The notes beneath the pieces were generated by a model. The model searched no databases, had not been told where the DNA came from, and saw only the letters and a program-made list of their open reading frames with translations. Made by a program: the position numbers and the translations under genes. From Bigelowiella natans CCMP2755 (Eukaryota > Cercozoa > Chlorarachniophyceae), in contig ADNK01002586.1 of the NCBI GenBank assembly GCA_000320545.1, positions 1 to 33,984 of the forward strand: a stretch of DNA of 33,984 nt, read 5' to 3'. Of this stretch, positions 1-11,109 are shown one piece after another (the stretch's first letter is position 1; the number at the start of each line of letters is the position of its first letter).

Positions 1-3000
1 TTCCAGCTTAAACGTCACGTATTAAACGTCGACGTAGGCTAAAGCCATGTCCCTAGGAGGCGACATGCGCCGGCTTAACCGCCCCATAGAGGTACTACTT
101 AGTACGTATGTTAGCGTAGAACTTCTGGCAACATGCCAGTGTCGGTGTTCGCCCTATAGGTTTAGTCAATATATCTGCAGGTTGTTCCTTGCCAGATATA
201 TGATATAATCGTATAACGTCATCACGTATGAGTTGTCTAACGTTATGGTACGCAACTCTTATTGACTTAGACTTCTTTGTAAAGCCAGGGTTGGTGGCTA
301 TTCGGATGGCAGGCTGGCAGTCTTCAAATACAGGTATTTTCATTAATATTTTCTTGTTAGGCTCGAAGCCTAATTCTTTAACTAACTGCGTAGCATATAC
401 TATATCACGCCCTAGCTGAGACATACTCATGTATTCAGCTTCGGCTATGTGATTAGCTACCACAGTCTGTCTGTGTGAGCCGTATAATACAGGGCCACCG
501 CAGAACTGTAAGAAGTAACCTGATCTGCTTTTGCCATCCTTCTCAGTCATGTGAGTGGCATCGGCGTATCCCTCGAAGCCTCGCTCAGGTCGGTTGTAGC
601 ATATTTTATAGTGTTTAGTATTTAGTAAATACTTCATAACCCTATACGCCATTTTCAAGTGGCTTTCCCTTGGGTCCTGCGAATGTACTGCCAGTAGCGA
701 TAAGGCCGCGACTATGTCCGGTCGTGTAGCTACTGCAACGTATAAACAGGCACCAATGACTGACCTAAATAATGTTTGATCTACTTTAGGTTCACTGCTA
801 CAGTCCTTCCTTATATCCATCGGAATCGGAGTCCGGGCGCGCTTAGAAGGTAAGATTTTAAATCTTTCACACATCTTCGTGATGTATTTTTCTTGACAGA
901 CAGAGTAACAACCTCTGCTGTCTCTTTCTATCTGTAAACCTAAGCACTCTTGCACTGGGCCAAGATAGTGCATTTCGTATTCCTTCTTTAAATTTTCAAC
1001 AACGTAGCCTTTATCTTTCTCGTTTTGAAAACATAAAAGGGTATCGTCTACGTAGATGCCCACTATGACTTTTCTATCTTCTCCTCTGTCCAACACAAAT
1101 AAGCATGGGTCTGTCTCCATTTGTTTGAAACCCATCTTAGTGAGAGACCTCACGAATGTTCGGTTCCATATGTATGCTGATTGCTTTAGACCGTAGATAG
1201 ATTTATTTAACTGACAGGCTGCATTAGCCCTGTCATTCATAATCTCTTCTTCTTGTTTACTCCTACAATCTCCTTTTTCTAACCCATCAGGTATCTCAAG
1301 GTAGACATCGGCGTCAATCTGGCCGTAGAGGTAAGCTGTACGTATGTCTATGTTGTGTATCATTAGCTTGTATCTGGAGCACAACGCTAATAGTATACGT
1401 AGAGATGCCTGTGAGAGAGTCGGTGCATACGAGCGAAACCATTCAACGCCTCGGCGTTGATCGAATCCTCTTGCCACCATACGAGACTTGTAGCGAATAG
1501 ACCCGTCAGGGTTTAGTTTCTTTTTAAATACCCATTTAGTAGAAACTAACTTACCTTTCGGTCGTCTAACTATATCCCATGTATGTCTCTTAACTAACGA
1601 TCTAATTTCATCCTTTATTGATGGTAACCAATACTTCTTCTCAGGTCCAGTAACAGCCTCGCGGAAGGTTTTAGGTATGTCTAATATATCATGTACAGAC
1701 ACATCAACATCCTTTAATATAACCTCCCCGGTGCTTTGATCAAGAGCGGCGAACATACGTTCCGCCGTTTTTATCTTGTCATATTCTAATCGTGGATGTT
1801 TGTACTCTTCAGCGAATAAGCTATTGCCAGCATGGGCAACAGAGGTAATACACTGCTCTTCATCCTGCATGGCCTGAAAATCCATTAGAGCATAGACGCC
1901 GTAGTTAAGGCCTATCATCGCCGGAGGCACGTTCTTATTAGATCTCTTAGAGACTCTAGTAGGTAGTTGAGGTGCCTCCTTACGCTTATGCTTTGCTTTG
2001 TCTATCTCAGGCGCAGTTGAAGAACTCATTCCTCCCGTGGATATCGGCAGCTTTATAGGTAAAGGTAACGTAGTGTCTGCTCTCTCCTCACTATCATCCT
2101 TCTTAGTATCGATGGTAGCTGATGATGATGATGATGACATCGCATCTATCTTCTTAGCGAGAGTACTCAGCGTATCATGTAATGATTTAATAAAATCCAT
2201 TACACTAGTAATGTTTGTACTAGAAGAAGATTCTAATTCATCTCTCTTCTTACTCGCAGGAACCTCGCCTTTATCCATCTCGACATCAGAGTCCTCAGGA
2301 TCCCGATATTGAGGTAACTGTTGTCTTAGAGTAGCAGAGCGAAACACACTTTGATACCACTTATCCACATTCGCTTTTTCTATGATTTTACCGGTATCGG
2401 TACTGACTATGTACGTGCCATGTCTCGTATCATATCCGAGCATGCGTACATACTGTCCAGTATCCTCTAACCGTGACCTTTTGCGCAATTGTTTATCCAC
2501 CGATAGTACACCGATACAGCCAAACACCACTAAATTACTCAGGTCTGGCTTCTTCTTGTAATAGAGCTCGTAGGGAGTCTTCGTGTTATCGGCAGAGTGA
2601 GGTATTCGATTCATAGTGTAGATCACATAATCTAACGCGTAACACCAATACCGTAACGATATACCGCATTGCTTTATTATCGTACGTATTTTAGTCGTCA
2701 CCGTTTGTATCGCTCTCTCAGACATTCCGTTCTGTTCTGGCGTTCGCGGCGTACTAGGATTAAAGGTAATACCGTTCTTGTCTAGAAATTTCTGTAGCGA
2801 AGTAGCCGTAAATTCGGAGCCATTATCCGAACGGAATTCTACAATGTGCGACCCGTATGCGTTTTTATGCTTGCGCAATATACTGCGCGTAAGCGCCGGT
2901 ATTTGCGATTTCTTTTTAGCCTTAGCCGCGGTTATTCTACGTGTACCTTCGTGTACGTATACCACGAAGTACTTGTAACCGCGCACGCTACGCATTAAGC

Positions 3001-4980
3001 TTTTAGTGTCCGCGTGCATACGTTCGCTTTGGGCCGAGGTTGCTCCTGGCACACCTCGCCTTGCGCGTTTAGTGTTAGTCATATCACATGCTGCACAATT
3101 TATCTTTTTCAACTGATTAGGAGTTTTTAATCCAGTTGAACATTTTGCAACTTGTGATATTTTAGGTCGATTATAGTGTAGCAGCTTTCTGTGAAGCTCC
3201 ACGGTATCATCCATTTGATTATAGACCTGATCGACAGTACACTCAGGTACTTCGACACCACACGATACATCAATATCATATGACTGTATGTTGGTTGATT
3301 TTCTATTGTTGAGCATATTATGATTATCATCCAATACGGCATGATATAATCGATTTTTCATCTTGAAATGCATAATAGGCTCATTGTTTTTGAATACCAG
3401 GGTCTGGCCATTCGCGGTTTCTATACGACAACCGATTCTATCAATCTTTGATTGGGATATACAAGACAAAGAAGAATCAGGTGAGTATAACACTCCACTC
3501 AGCATTCCCCTTTTCTTTTTACCCGAGGGGAGTACGAAAGTTATTGGTACTCTCCCCTTGTGTGTTGCAGTATGGGTAACACCCTTCTTGCCAACACTCA
3601 CTTTTCTTTTATTCAAGAGAGGGAGTAGGTGAGAGAAATATTTTTTATTATTGAAAATGTGCGTAGTTGCACCATTATCAAGTATTATTAGATTTTTAGT
3701 ATCACATTCCGTGCTCTGCATGTAACAACCTCTCCCGAATAAATCATCTTCGTCCTCTGAGGAGCCGTATTCCTCATATTTTTTATTCTTTGTTTCCTGC
3801 TGCACGTACATCGCCTCCTTCTTACTCTTCTTATCCTTTTTACATTTTTCTAGGACGGCGTTGTACTGCTTCTCGGTCAGGTCGTCAATGTAATAGCATT
3901 CGCGTGCATAGTGTCCTTTCTTGCCACACGAATAACATACCACATCCTTTTTCGCCTTTTTGTGATTATTCTGCTGATCCTTTTTGTGATTATTATTGTA
4001 GGATCGCTTCCTTCCACCACGCCCTCGGCCTCGGCGTCCGCGTCCTCCTCTACCGCGAGAACCGCGCGACCCTCTGCCTCGTCCGCGCTGGTAATAATTA
4101 TTATTATTATGATGATACTGGTTTCCCTGATAATTCATCATTTCTTGCGCCGGACGCTTTCTAACGTAAATCCTCTTTACTTCTGCCTGCATGTGGTTCT
4201 TCTCCTGTCCGTCTCTATTAGTAGCCATCCTTTTAGCACTGAGTAGATCTCGTAGCTGTTCCATGGTATCTTTTAGTTTTTTATTGTTAGCCGTAGCCAG
4301 GCTATACACGATAGCCTTATATTTCTTCTTTGGTTTTAACCCATTTATGAAACAGGTTATCTGCATCTGCTCGCTAACAGGCTGGTTCGCGTTGGCCAGC
4401 CTTCCGCAGATGGTAACGAATTTAGAATAATATGCCTCTACGTCGTGATCGAAATTTTCGATGGAGGCTTGTTGTAGGCTACTATTCAACTCATGCATGG
4501 ACGCGTTATCGGTAGGCTTGAACCTCTCCGTTAGACGAGCCCAGGCGACAGCTGCAAGGCCTCCGGAGTTATCGAGTAGGTGTTGGTGGGCGGAGTGTAC
4601 AGTTAGACAAATCGCGGCGTAGGCCCTCACATTGGCCTCATCGTCGGCGCTCGTAGCAGGTACACCTCCGCGCCAGATTTTAGCTTCGGTCTCGCTAATC
4701 CGGGCCACCTCCCTGCAGTACTCCGGATTCTTAATCACGTTGATAAGTTTCGCCGGCCTGTTAGCCGTGGTCGATGGTTTCGCCATTTCGAAACAATCGA
4801 TCATGTTTTCGGCCGCGAAAACAGCTTTCATCGTGAAGGCGTAATGGTTGAAGTTGCTACCTGACCTAGTCAGGTGAATCTTGGCTTTGCTCAGAAAAGA
4901 CAACTGGGACATGATTGCTCGTAATTCTCGTTGGTAAACTTTTCTCACTTTGAGGCTCTTGACCTACTGGAGGGCTGGGT
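1..4980 (-). mobile_element. Ty1/copia LTR retrotransposon, internal region
   Basis: The element reads leftward. Its internal region holds one long Gag-Pol ORF in copia order (integrase before reverse transcriptase). Bases 1-94 lie beyond the stop codon and would contain the polypurine tract and the start of the 3' LTR, most of which is outside the window. I compared bases 1-94 by eye with 4950-5900 and found no convincing LTR match. I also found no plant-type initiator-Met primer site next to the ORF start. The LTR ends are therefore not defined, and the right boundary given here is only nominal. Confidence 0.75.
95..4912 (-). CDS. Copia-type Gag-Pol polyprotein
   Basis: An uninterrupted polyprotein of about 1605 residues. 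I start it at the ATG at 4912; the open frame extends 12 codons upstream without an ATG. Order and approximate residues: Gag; basic Arg/Gly-rich stretch; CCHC zinc knuckle (CYSCGKKGHYAREC, about 322-338); aspartic protease (ILDNGATTH, about 407-417, with DNGA where DSGA/DTGA is usual); integrase with an H-H-C-C region (about 572-615) and DDE residues in HADTKS, RSDNGSEF and MSERA; reverse transcriptase from about 1108 with the YVDD catalytic box near 1284; RNase H (YADATHM to ADILTKP). Integrase before reverse transcriptase defines Ty1/copia rather than Ty3/gypsy. There is no frameshift or stop, so the copy looks young. Gag and Pol share one frame, as in many copia elements. Confidence 0.95.
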   Translation of the reverse strand: MSQLSFLSKAKIHLTRSGSNFNHYAFTMKAVFAAENMIDCFEMAKPSTTANRPAKLINVIKNPEYCREVARISETEAKIWRGGVPATSADDEANVRAYAAICLTVHSAHQHLLDNSGGLAAVAWARLTERFKPTDNASMHELNSSLQQASIENFDHDVEAYYSKFVTICGRLANANQPVSEQMQITCFINGLKPKKKYKAIVYSLATANNKKLKDTMEQLRDLLSAKRMATNRDGQEKNHMQAEVKRIYVRKRPAQEMMNYQGNQYHHNNNNYYQRGRGRGSRGSRGRGGRGRRGRGRGGRKRSYNNNHKKDQQNNHKKAKKDVVCYSCGKKGHYARECYYIDDLTEKQYNAVLEKCKKDKKSKKEAMYVQQETKNKKYEEYGSSEDEDDLFGRGCYMQSTECDTKNLIILDNGATTHIFNNKKYFSHLLPLLNKRKVSVGKKGVTHTATHKGRVPITFVLPSGKKKRGMLSGVLYSPDSSLSCISQSKIDRIGCRIETANGQTLVFKNNEPIMHFKMKNRLYHAVLDDNHNMLNNRKSTNIQSYDIDVSCGVEVPECTVDQVYNQMDDTVELHRKLLHYNRPKISQVAKCSTGLKTPNQLKKINCAACDMTNTKRARRGVPGATSAQSERMHADTKSLMRSVRGYKYFVVYVHEGTRRITAAKAKKKSQIPALTRSILRKHKNAYGSHIVEFRSDNGSEFTATSLQKFLDKNGITFNPSTPRTPEQNGMSERAIQTVTTKIRTIIKQCGISLRYWCYALDYVIYTMNRIPHSADNTKTPYELYYKKKPDLSNLVVFGCIGVLSVDKQLRKRSRLEDTGQYVRMLGYDTRHGTYIVSTDTGKIIEKANVDKWYQSVFRSATLRQQLPQYRDPEDSDVEMDKGEVPASKKRDELESSSSTNITSVMDFIKSLHDTLSTLAKKIDAMSSSSSSATIDTKKDDSEERADTTLPLPIKLPISTGGMSSSTAPEIDKAKHKRKEAPQLPTRVSKRSNKNVPPAMIGLNYGVYALMDFQAMQDEEQCITSVAHAGNSLFAEEYKHPRLEYDKIKTAERMFAALDQSTGEVILKDVDVSVHDILDIPKTFREAVTGPEKKYWLPSIKDEIRSLVKRHTWDIVRRPKGKLVSTKWVFKKKLNPDGSIRYKSRMVARGFDQRRGVEWFRSYAPTLSQASLRILLALCSRYKLMIHNIDIRTAYLYGQIDADVYLEIPDGLEKGDCRSKQEEEIMNDRANAACQLNKSIYGLKQSAYIWNRTFVRSLTKMGFKQMETDPCLFVLDRGEDRKVIVGIYVDDTLLCFQNEKDKGYVVENLKKEYEMHYLGPVQECLGLQIERDSRGCYSVCQEKYITKMCERFKILPSKRARTPIPMDIRKDCSSEPKVDQTLFRSVIGACLYVAVATRPDIVAALSLLAVHSQDPRESHLKMAYRVMKYLLNTKHYKICYNRPERGFEGYADATHMTEKDGKSRSGYFLQFCGGPVLYGSHRQTVVANHIAEAEYMSMSQLGRDIVYATQLVKELGFEPNKKILMKIPVFEDCQPAIRIATNPGFTKKSKSIRVAYHNVRQLIRDDVIRLYHISGKEQPADILTKPIGRTPTLACCQKFYANIRTK

Positions 4981-5985
4981 GCGGTGCGATGTGCGCGCAG
5001 TGAGCAAAAGCTAGCAAACGAGCAGGTAGCGGTGTTCAGATTGAACTGGGATGTCATCATGCGAGGGTTGACCGCCCTCTGACAAGTGTCAAGCTTGTCA
5101 TCAGTCACACGTGATTGCATTGGGTTTCTAGGCCGCGACAAGGCTAGTCCTTGTCGTGCGACATGCGTGTGCATTCCTTGTCGCGGCAGGCTGAAGCGTC
5201 ACGGCAATGCTTGTCGCACCTGTGCCGCTTCACCTGCTGCTACGTGCACAGTTAATTTGCTAATTTCCTCGGTTCATGCTCGCTTACGTGTTGACTACAT
5301 GCATGTCAAACTTGCGCGAACATGGGAGCATCAACACACAAAAGTGCGAGCATTCTGGCATTGCACATGCGGCAACACATGCATGCTGATCAGCAAATGA
5401 GATGCGATCCACAGATGGTCATGTTGTGATTGATGATGTGCAATGACGCAAGCTAGCAAGCATGTGTGCGTGCGCACTGAAGCGAACACCACTCATCATT
5501 GTGATCAACATGTGGCCTGCATCATCGTGCTAGCGTGCACATTTCTCGATCAATTCAGACATTGCCGCCAGTGCGCTGCAGGTAGTGGTCCAATGGTGGC
5601 ATGCCATGTGTGCATGGAATCGTCCACGTCAAATTGCAAGCAGCACCTGTCTAGCTGTCTGCTAGCTGTGTGCAACTGCGCTAAGCTGTGCTAGCAGATC
5701 ATGTGTGCACATGCAGTGTGTCGTAGTCCGCCATGTGTCGAGGCATCTAGCAGACATGGCGCTGATGTCCATGTGTGCTAGCACGTTGGCATGTGACAAT
5801 GCGCAAGCACAATTGCGCAAGACGCATCGCAGCTGCGTGTAGCCTAGATCATGTGCACGGCGGCAGGCATTATTTGCTGCGACGTAAACCTTACTTTGTT
5901 TGCGTTTCGTATAGGGACACATGTGTACAGGGACATATATGTCCATATATTCGTGGTAATTCATCGGTCGATCTTGATTTCTCAA
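4950..5985. other. Intergenic GCTAGC/TGCATG-rich island
   Basis: I see no supportable gene between the copia ORF and the 3' end of the F-box gene. The stretch is rich in GCTAGC (about six copies), TGCATG/CATGTG words and short inverted repeats. Its left part could include a degenerate 5' LTR of the copia element, but I could not match it to bases 1-94. Confidence 0.6.
5131..5187. repeat. Nested inverted repeats around CGACAAGG
   Basis: GCCGCGACAAGG at 5132-5143 has its perfect inverse CCTTGTCGCGGC at 5176-5187. Inside this pair a second hairpin (CGACAAGG, a 5-base loop, then CCTTGTCG) lies at about 5136-5156. Two alternative stems therefore share one arm. Related CTTGTC words recur at 5093 and 5210. 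A terminator, replication or LTR role is not established. Confidence 0.6.
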
Positions 5986-8900
5986 TCAAAGTACCACAAG
6001 TTCTACTAATTTTGGAAAATACTGAGACCGAATGTGCTCGAATGTACCTAGATATTGACGAGTGTAAGGATGGTGAGGACAGCAGCGTATTTGCGGGTGA
6101 CACTCATGACTGCAGTACGTAGATGCAGATACTTACGGTTTTGCATCCCGATGCATCCATTTATCTGAGATATGATGATGTGCAAAGTAAAAACAATTAG
6201 CGCAACTCTCAGCGATGGTGGTAGTAAGCAAAAGGAGCTGCTGTCTTTGCCTACAGTGACAACGAAAGCATGCATTTTCTCTTCTGCAATGGTGGTCGTC
6301 TCTGAGATTCATCTGTTGTGTTGTTTTTCCAATGTAAGGCACATCTTCAAGTCAGCAGATTTATGTCTACTACTACATACGTGCGTTTGTAAACAATTTC
6401 TGAACGGTTCTTCAACTACTACTCACATCCAAAACGAGCATTTCCCTGCACCCCTTTGAAAGGGCTTCCATGCCTTCAACAGAGTACAACTCAGAATACT
6501 TCTGCAAGATGTTGAAGATGTGGGGTAGGTACTGTTCGCACTGTGGAAAACGAAAGAGTAGGATTTCCCCCGTTTTGTTGTGAAATACCGCTATCAGTGA
6601 CGTTCTTGTTCCCATGTAGAGATAAGGAGGTCAGCTTCCTTTTAATTATAAAAGCGTTTGTTTTGAATGATCTTCGTGCTCACAGCTGCTACGTTTCTTT
6701 AGGATTCACACTCACACACATTTTATTCGTTGTTGTTGTTGTTGTAACTGTTGGATGGACTCTGTTATCTACCTGCATGAAGCTAGGGCAACTAAAGATC
6801 GGTCCGTCACCAGAACACACCTAATTGCAGAAGTCAGAGAATCATTAGAGAAATCAAATGTAATAACAGCAGCAGCAGCATGCACGATTGCGGTAGAGTG
6901 TCTTTCGGTTTGTGTGCGGCATTCAAATGTCATTCGTCTGTCCTTTTTCTTCGTTCCCAACAAGATTTTACGAAAATAGGAGGAGGAGGAGGAGGAGGAG
7001 GAGCAACGTGTGAAAGGGGATAGGAAAGCACCATTGCAGATTAAGTCTCTCAAGCCGAGGACACCCCCTAGCCAACTTTAGAGCGAAATGGAAAGAAAAC
7101 CAAATGAAGAGCGTGGGGGTCAAAGGCGGGATGTAGATAAGAAAACAGGAAGGATGCGATACACGGTGAAGACTTCGGGCCCCCCCCCCCCCCCCCCACA
7201 CATTTAAATGAATATATATATATATATATATATATTATGTATATATTTTGTCTGCACAAAAATACCTTTTCTATGCATTCATCGTCAACATACTTTGCGG
7301 AAGGATACAAAGGGGTGAGGGGGGTTCAATTCGAAGGAACAGCAAACCATGGATGATAGTCGTCAGTAACAATCACGCACATAATAGCAGGCGGATGGTG
7401 TGATGCTAATTGACATGGCAGATGTACCTTCGAGCCACAAATGTCCAAGATCTGGAGTTGAGCGCACACCTGCTTGTTTTGCGCAAAAGAGAAGAAGACA
7501 GGAAAGAGGGAAAACGAATGCGCAACATTAACACTTCATTGACAAGACGACTAGCAAATAACAACAATATTTGTACCAACATCAATGATAACCTTTCCAA
7601 TGTGACTGAGTGCTGACGCTGAGAAGGCCTCGCATGCATACATTCTTAGAGTGTGAAGGTGGGTGCACTAAATAATCCATCCATCAGTCATTTGTTACAG
7701 AGGGAAAGAAGTGTGGAGAGGGCGAGGAACGGTGATATGCGTTGAAATAGAATGTTCCTCTGTCGCTCTCTTTCTTTCTAATACTCTCTCCCAAGTGCCA
7801 CAGTTTGGCAAGAAGACTGCGAAGTACAATAGTTACGACTATATTTTCTTGTCATCATACAACTTCCTCCCTTCATTTTTCTCCTTCTCAACCGTGGTGC
7901 CTATCGCTTTGAGGGTTTTTTCGTTGACAGCCTTGACTCGACTCAGATCAATGCTTCTTAATTCGCGGCCTGCAAAACATAGCATATCTTTCACGTTTAT
8001 TCTCGCTCGCTTCTGGAATGGAAATTAACAGACCGGCCTTTCTTACTACGTCAGCCACCTGTATATTGGAGGAGGGAGGAGAACAAATTTTTTCAGTAAG
8101 CAAATACTAACTTGTATTTTTCCAAATTTATCCCTCATGATTCTATTACATCGTTGTCTGAGAGATGCATAACCCCGCTCAAATTGAGGCTCCTACGCAA
8201 ATGCAAATTAGGATAACTTTCGGTTATTAACATATTTGGTGCAACAGTGTTGTACTTAATAGACTGAAGTCCCTGCAAATATTGGGTTGTTTTGCTTGTC
8301 AGCCATGGCATCCAGAAAAGAGACAAATGATCCAGATCTGGGAGCATCAATTTGGCACGTTGACAATGCTATCAGTATTGGAATTGATTGCATGATTGAA
8401 GGCGCCACCTTTAAAATTTGACAAGAGCGTATTTATACCATCGTCTGATACCTATTTTATGAAATATTACAACCAAAATGGCAACATCTGAAACTTCTTA
8501 CACTACAATTTGGAAACCTTTTGACAATAGTCGAGATTCACGCTTTTCAGGTTTCTAAATTGTGCGAGTAGTTCCAAGTCCTTATTCTCAAGTTCGGCAC
8601 AGAATCTGAGACTAAAATTAAGTCCTGTTGATCAAGCTCTAGCAAAACAAGAGTGTATTTCTCAAGATGTCGACCTGATATGACGCGTATTCTCTGAGCC
8701 TGGATGCTTTCCAAATCGCTCGAGCAACTTCGCAACCCCCGTCTTGCCCTCAAAGTTTAAGTTAGTGAATCCATGATGTACACGCAGCGTTTTGTACCAA
8801 CTGAGAAACGAGGAAAAGCATTTGGAGAAGAACAATATCAATTGCTTGGTAGATATACGAACATCATTCATTTTGAGCAGAAATCGCACTCACGATTTGC

Positions 8901-9138
8901 AAACTCGCTTCGAGCTTATCACATCGCAGTGATCCAAATAGCTAGCAAACGAGGCCTAAACAATACATTTGAAAATACTCGGATGAGCGAATGAAGGCGC
9001 AAGGTGGAGCCCAGATGAGCAGGCACATACCGCAGAGACAGCCATGAAGTCTGACTTCCGAGTTCCTGTCCCGAGAATCCACTTTAATGCAGGCGAATTC
9101 TGCTCGGAGATACGACAAAATGCATGACGTCGAACCAT
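5986..9138 (-). CDS. F-box/leucine-rich-repeat protein
   Basis: Likely substrate-recognition subunit of an SCF ubiquitin ligase. Start ATG is at 9138. The F-box reads DFMAVSA then RVCKSWYKTLR across a splice. LRRs of the cysteine-containing FBXL type follow: LKSVNLDYCQK, LDHLSLFW, SLNLSGVMHLSDND, LRSIDLSRV, LQILDICGSK and LERLNLQWC. Exons: 9031-9138, 8894-8907 (tentative), 8675-8800, 8518-8605, 8409-8451, 8256-8337, 8150-8192, 8034-8058, 7893-7969, 7593-7618, about 7535-7550, 7428-7469, 7266-7292, 7032-7075, 6773-6820, 6427-6501 (perhaps to 6540), 6137-6164, 5986-6047 (TGA 5986-5988). Phases agree through 7593; the joins at about 7535 and between 6773 and 6501 are unresolved. The last repeat ends FPKLVELVVL. 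Introns cut almost every repeat, and one contains 18 C plus an AT run. It is head-to-head with the NDK gene. Confidence 0.85.
7180..7235. repeat. Poly-C tract and AT microsatellite in F-box gene intron
   Basis: Eighteen C residues (7180-7197) are followed within 20 bases by an (AT)n run at about 7211-7233. Both lie in the intron between the LRR exons at 7032-7075 and 7266-7292 of the minus-strand F-box gene, where the tract reads as poly-G on the transcript. Confidence 0.9.
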
Positions 9139-9480
9139 AAAAACCCGTATTACAGACGGAGTTGTGCTCCTGGAATTCTAGGAAGACGGAAGATTTTGGA
9201 TTCACGGAGCTCCAAGAAAGTACCGGGATTCGAATTTTTTCATAGGAACACAGCCCATTTGCAAGGCTTTTTAGGCCTTTTTCGAGAGTCGAGAATCCAA
9301 ACTGAGAAGATTTGCCGGCGATAAAATGCCGAAGCCGGGAATCTCAATAATAATCTAAATTTGAGGTCGATATTTACTGACGTTCACCCCGAAAGATTGT
9401 CGCAGACAAATAATCTGGCTCTGTACTGGCATAAACCTCAAACCCTATCCCTACCACCCCCTTTCTCCACGTAACCAAAG
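9139..9480. promoter_or_regulatory. Shared upstream region, F-box and NDK genes
   Basis: These 342 bases lie between the start codons of two divergent genes, so both promoters must be here or within the first exons or UTRs. I see no convincing TATA box. The 60 bases just before the NDK start are pyrimidine-rich with CCCTACC/CCCCC runs. The assignment rests on gene layout only. Confidence 0.4.
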
Positions 9481-11109
9481 ATGATCAAACCTTCACACGC
9501 TGTCGCTATCTCTGTGGGCTGCCTCGCGGTGGCTGCACTCACTATGTGTATGTCCAGGTATTGACTGGTAGTGTGAGGAGCTCGATGAGACTATTTTCGA
9601 AAATTCACTTTTGCATGAATAGTACGGGTGTTGTGTTCCTTAAATTCGTTGAAATTTGCTATCAATTCTGAGGCATACATACTGCACTCGTGCATGGAAT
9701 TACCGATAGGCCTACTAATTTGGCACACGGTGTTTCCGTTCGTTCCACCATTCGCTCTCCGATGATGGTGCGCAACCTTGGAGGAGGAATTTCACCTCGG
9801 TAACAGTACCACTAAATTCGAAACATTGAAAAGTTCCCCCGCTCGTAGAAGCGAAAGAAGGTTATAATTGCATTCGAACTAATATGTAATATTACCCATT
9901 CGTATTCGCAGCGCTAGTCCTGGATGCTCTCGCACCGCCGTCCACGCCGTTGCCCCAGCTGGAATTCCTGGAACCAATGTTGAGCGCACGTTCATCGCGA
10001 TCAAGCCTGATGGCGTCCAGCGCAGGTGATAATCTTTATCGGATTCGAACAAAACCTTGGAAACATTAATATAGACTTTTTTGTGGGCTTTCTAAACCTA
10101 TTCCTATCCTCTAGGCACATTGGGGAGATTATCCGTCGATTCGAAAACAAAGGCTTCAAGCTCGTCGCAATGTAGCACAAACAAAAATTTTCTCTCTCAG
10201 CTTCATATGCGGATGCATCCTGTAAATATACGTATTTTAACTGTATTAGGAAGTTAATGAGACCAACGAAGGAGCAAGCAGAGGGTCACTACGATTCTCT
10301 GCGCTCCAAGCCATTCTTCGGGGACTTGGCTGACTGTACGACAAGCTCACAATTCAACATTAACACTACCAATCAATTTTATCTATTGAATTGCTGTTAT
10401 ATTCAAACACATTTTGAAATTCTGCTCAGACTTCTCATCTGGACCAATTTGTGCCATGGTTTGGGAAGGAAAGAATGTCATCGCTACCGGCCGTCAGATG
10501 CTTGGAGCTACCAACCCTGCTGAATCGATGCCAGGCACTATTCGGTAATGCGATGAGTCATTTCTGATCGATTTTTTGATATCATCTCGAATTTTTTCGC
10601 TTAAATCTTAAACGTAGTCACCAACCAAATCAATCTTTATCAGTGGTGATCTTTGCATTGAAGTCGGCCGCAACGTATGCCATGGATCGGGTAATAAATT
10701 TGAACATTAATGAGGTTTAGAGCGTCTGTCTACGTTTCTTGATATAATGAAGCGAATATTGTACATCCTGCAGATGGCCCAGAGTCCGCTCAGAAAGAGA
10801 TCAACTACTGGTTTACTCCTGAGGAAGTCGTTGACTGGGGATGCGTAATACAATTATTATGACTTTCATAAAATCATATTTTAAACAATGCTGGTACAGA
10901 GATTTAAAGGACGAACTCTGACTTATCACAAATCAATGAACTTTACGATTTCAAAATGAGAAATGTTCGCAATTCTGAATCAAAAAAAAGGAATAGTTGG
11001 AAGAAACATAACGTGTTCGAATTTTTGATAAAATTTTGGTGCTGAAATCAACTTCATTCAGGCTGATGCTGGATGGATCTACGAAGAACCTCCAACCCCA
11101 TCACTTTAA
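9481..11109 (+). CDS. Nucleoside diphosphate kinase with N-terminal targeting presequence
   Basis: Transfers the terminal phosphate from an NTP to an NDP through a phosphohistidine. Eight exons join in frame to 204 residues: 9481-9557, 9912-10025, 10115-10171, 10250-10335, 10430-10544, 10644-10690, 10774-10844 and 11062-11109 (TAA 11107-11109). The kinase domain starts near residue 50 with [14 protein letters not shown] and continues through [26 protein letters not shown] and the active-site NVCHGSD (His163), ending in WIYE, all family hallmarks. Residues 1-25 contain a hydrophobic signal-like segment. Residues 26-48 are Ser/Ala/Pro-rich with Arg, consistent with a bipartite plastid presequence; that location is inferred. 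The 3' flank is a CTAG-rich island shared convergently with the next gene. Confidence 0.95.

Noticed and set aside
3790-4246. Ser/Thr-rich plus-strand frames within the copia element
   Set aside because: They are antisense shadows of the Arg/Gly-rich nucleic-acid-binding part of Gag.
5775-6122. Plus-strand frame ending LDIDECKDGED...HDC, which looks like a calcium-binding EGF domain
   Set aside because: It is antisense to the last exons and intron of the minus-strand F-box/LRR gene (5986-6047 and 6137-6164), and no further Cys-rich EGF exons follow.
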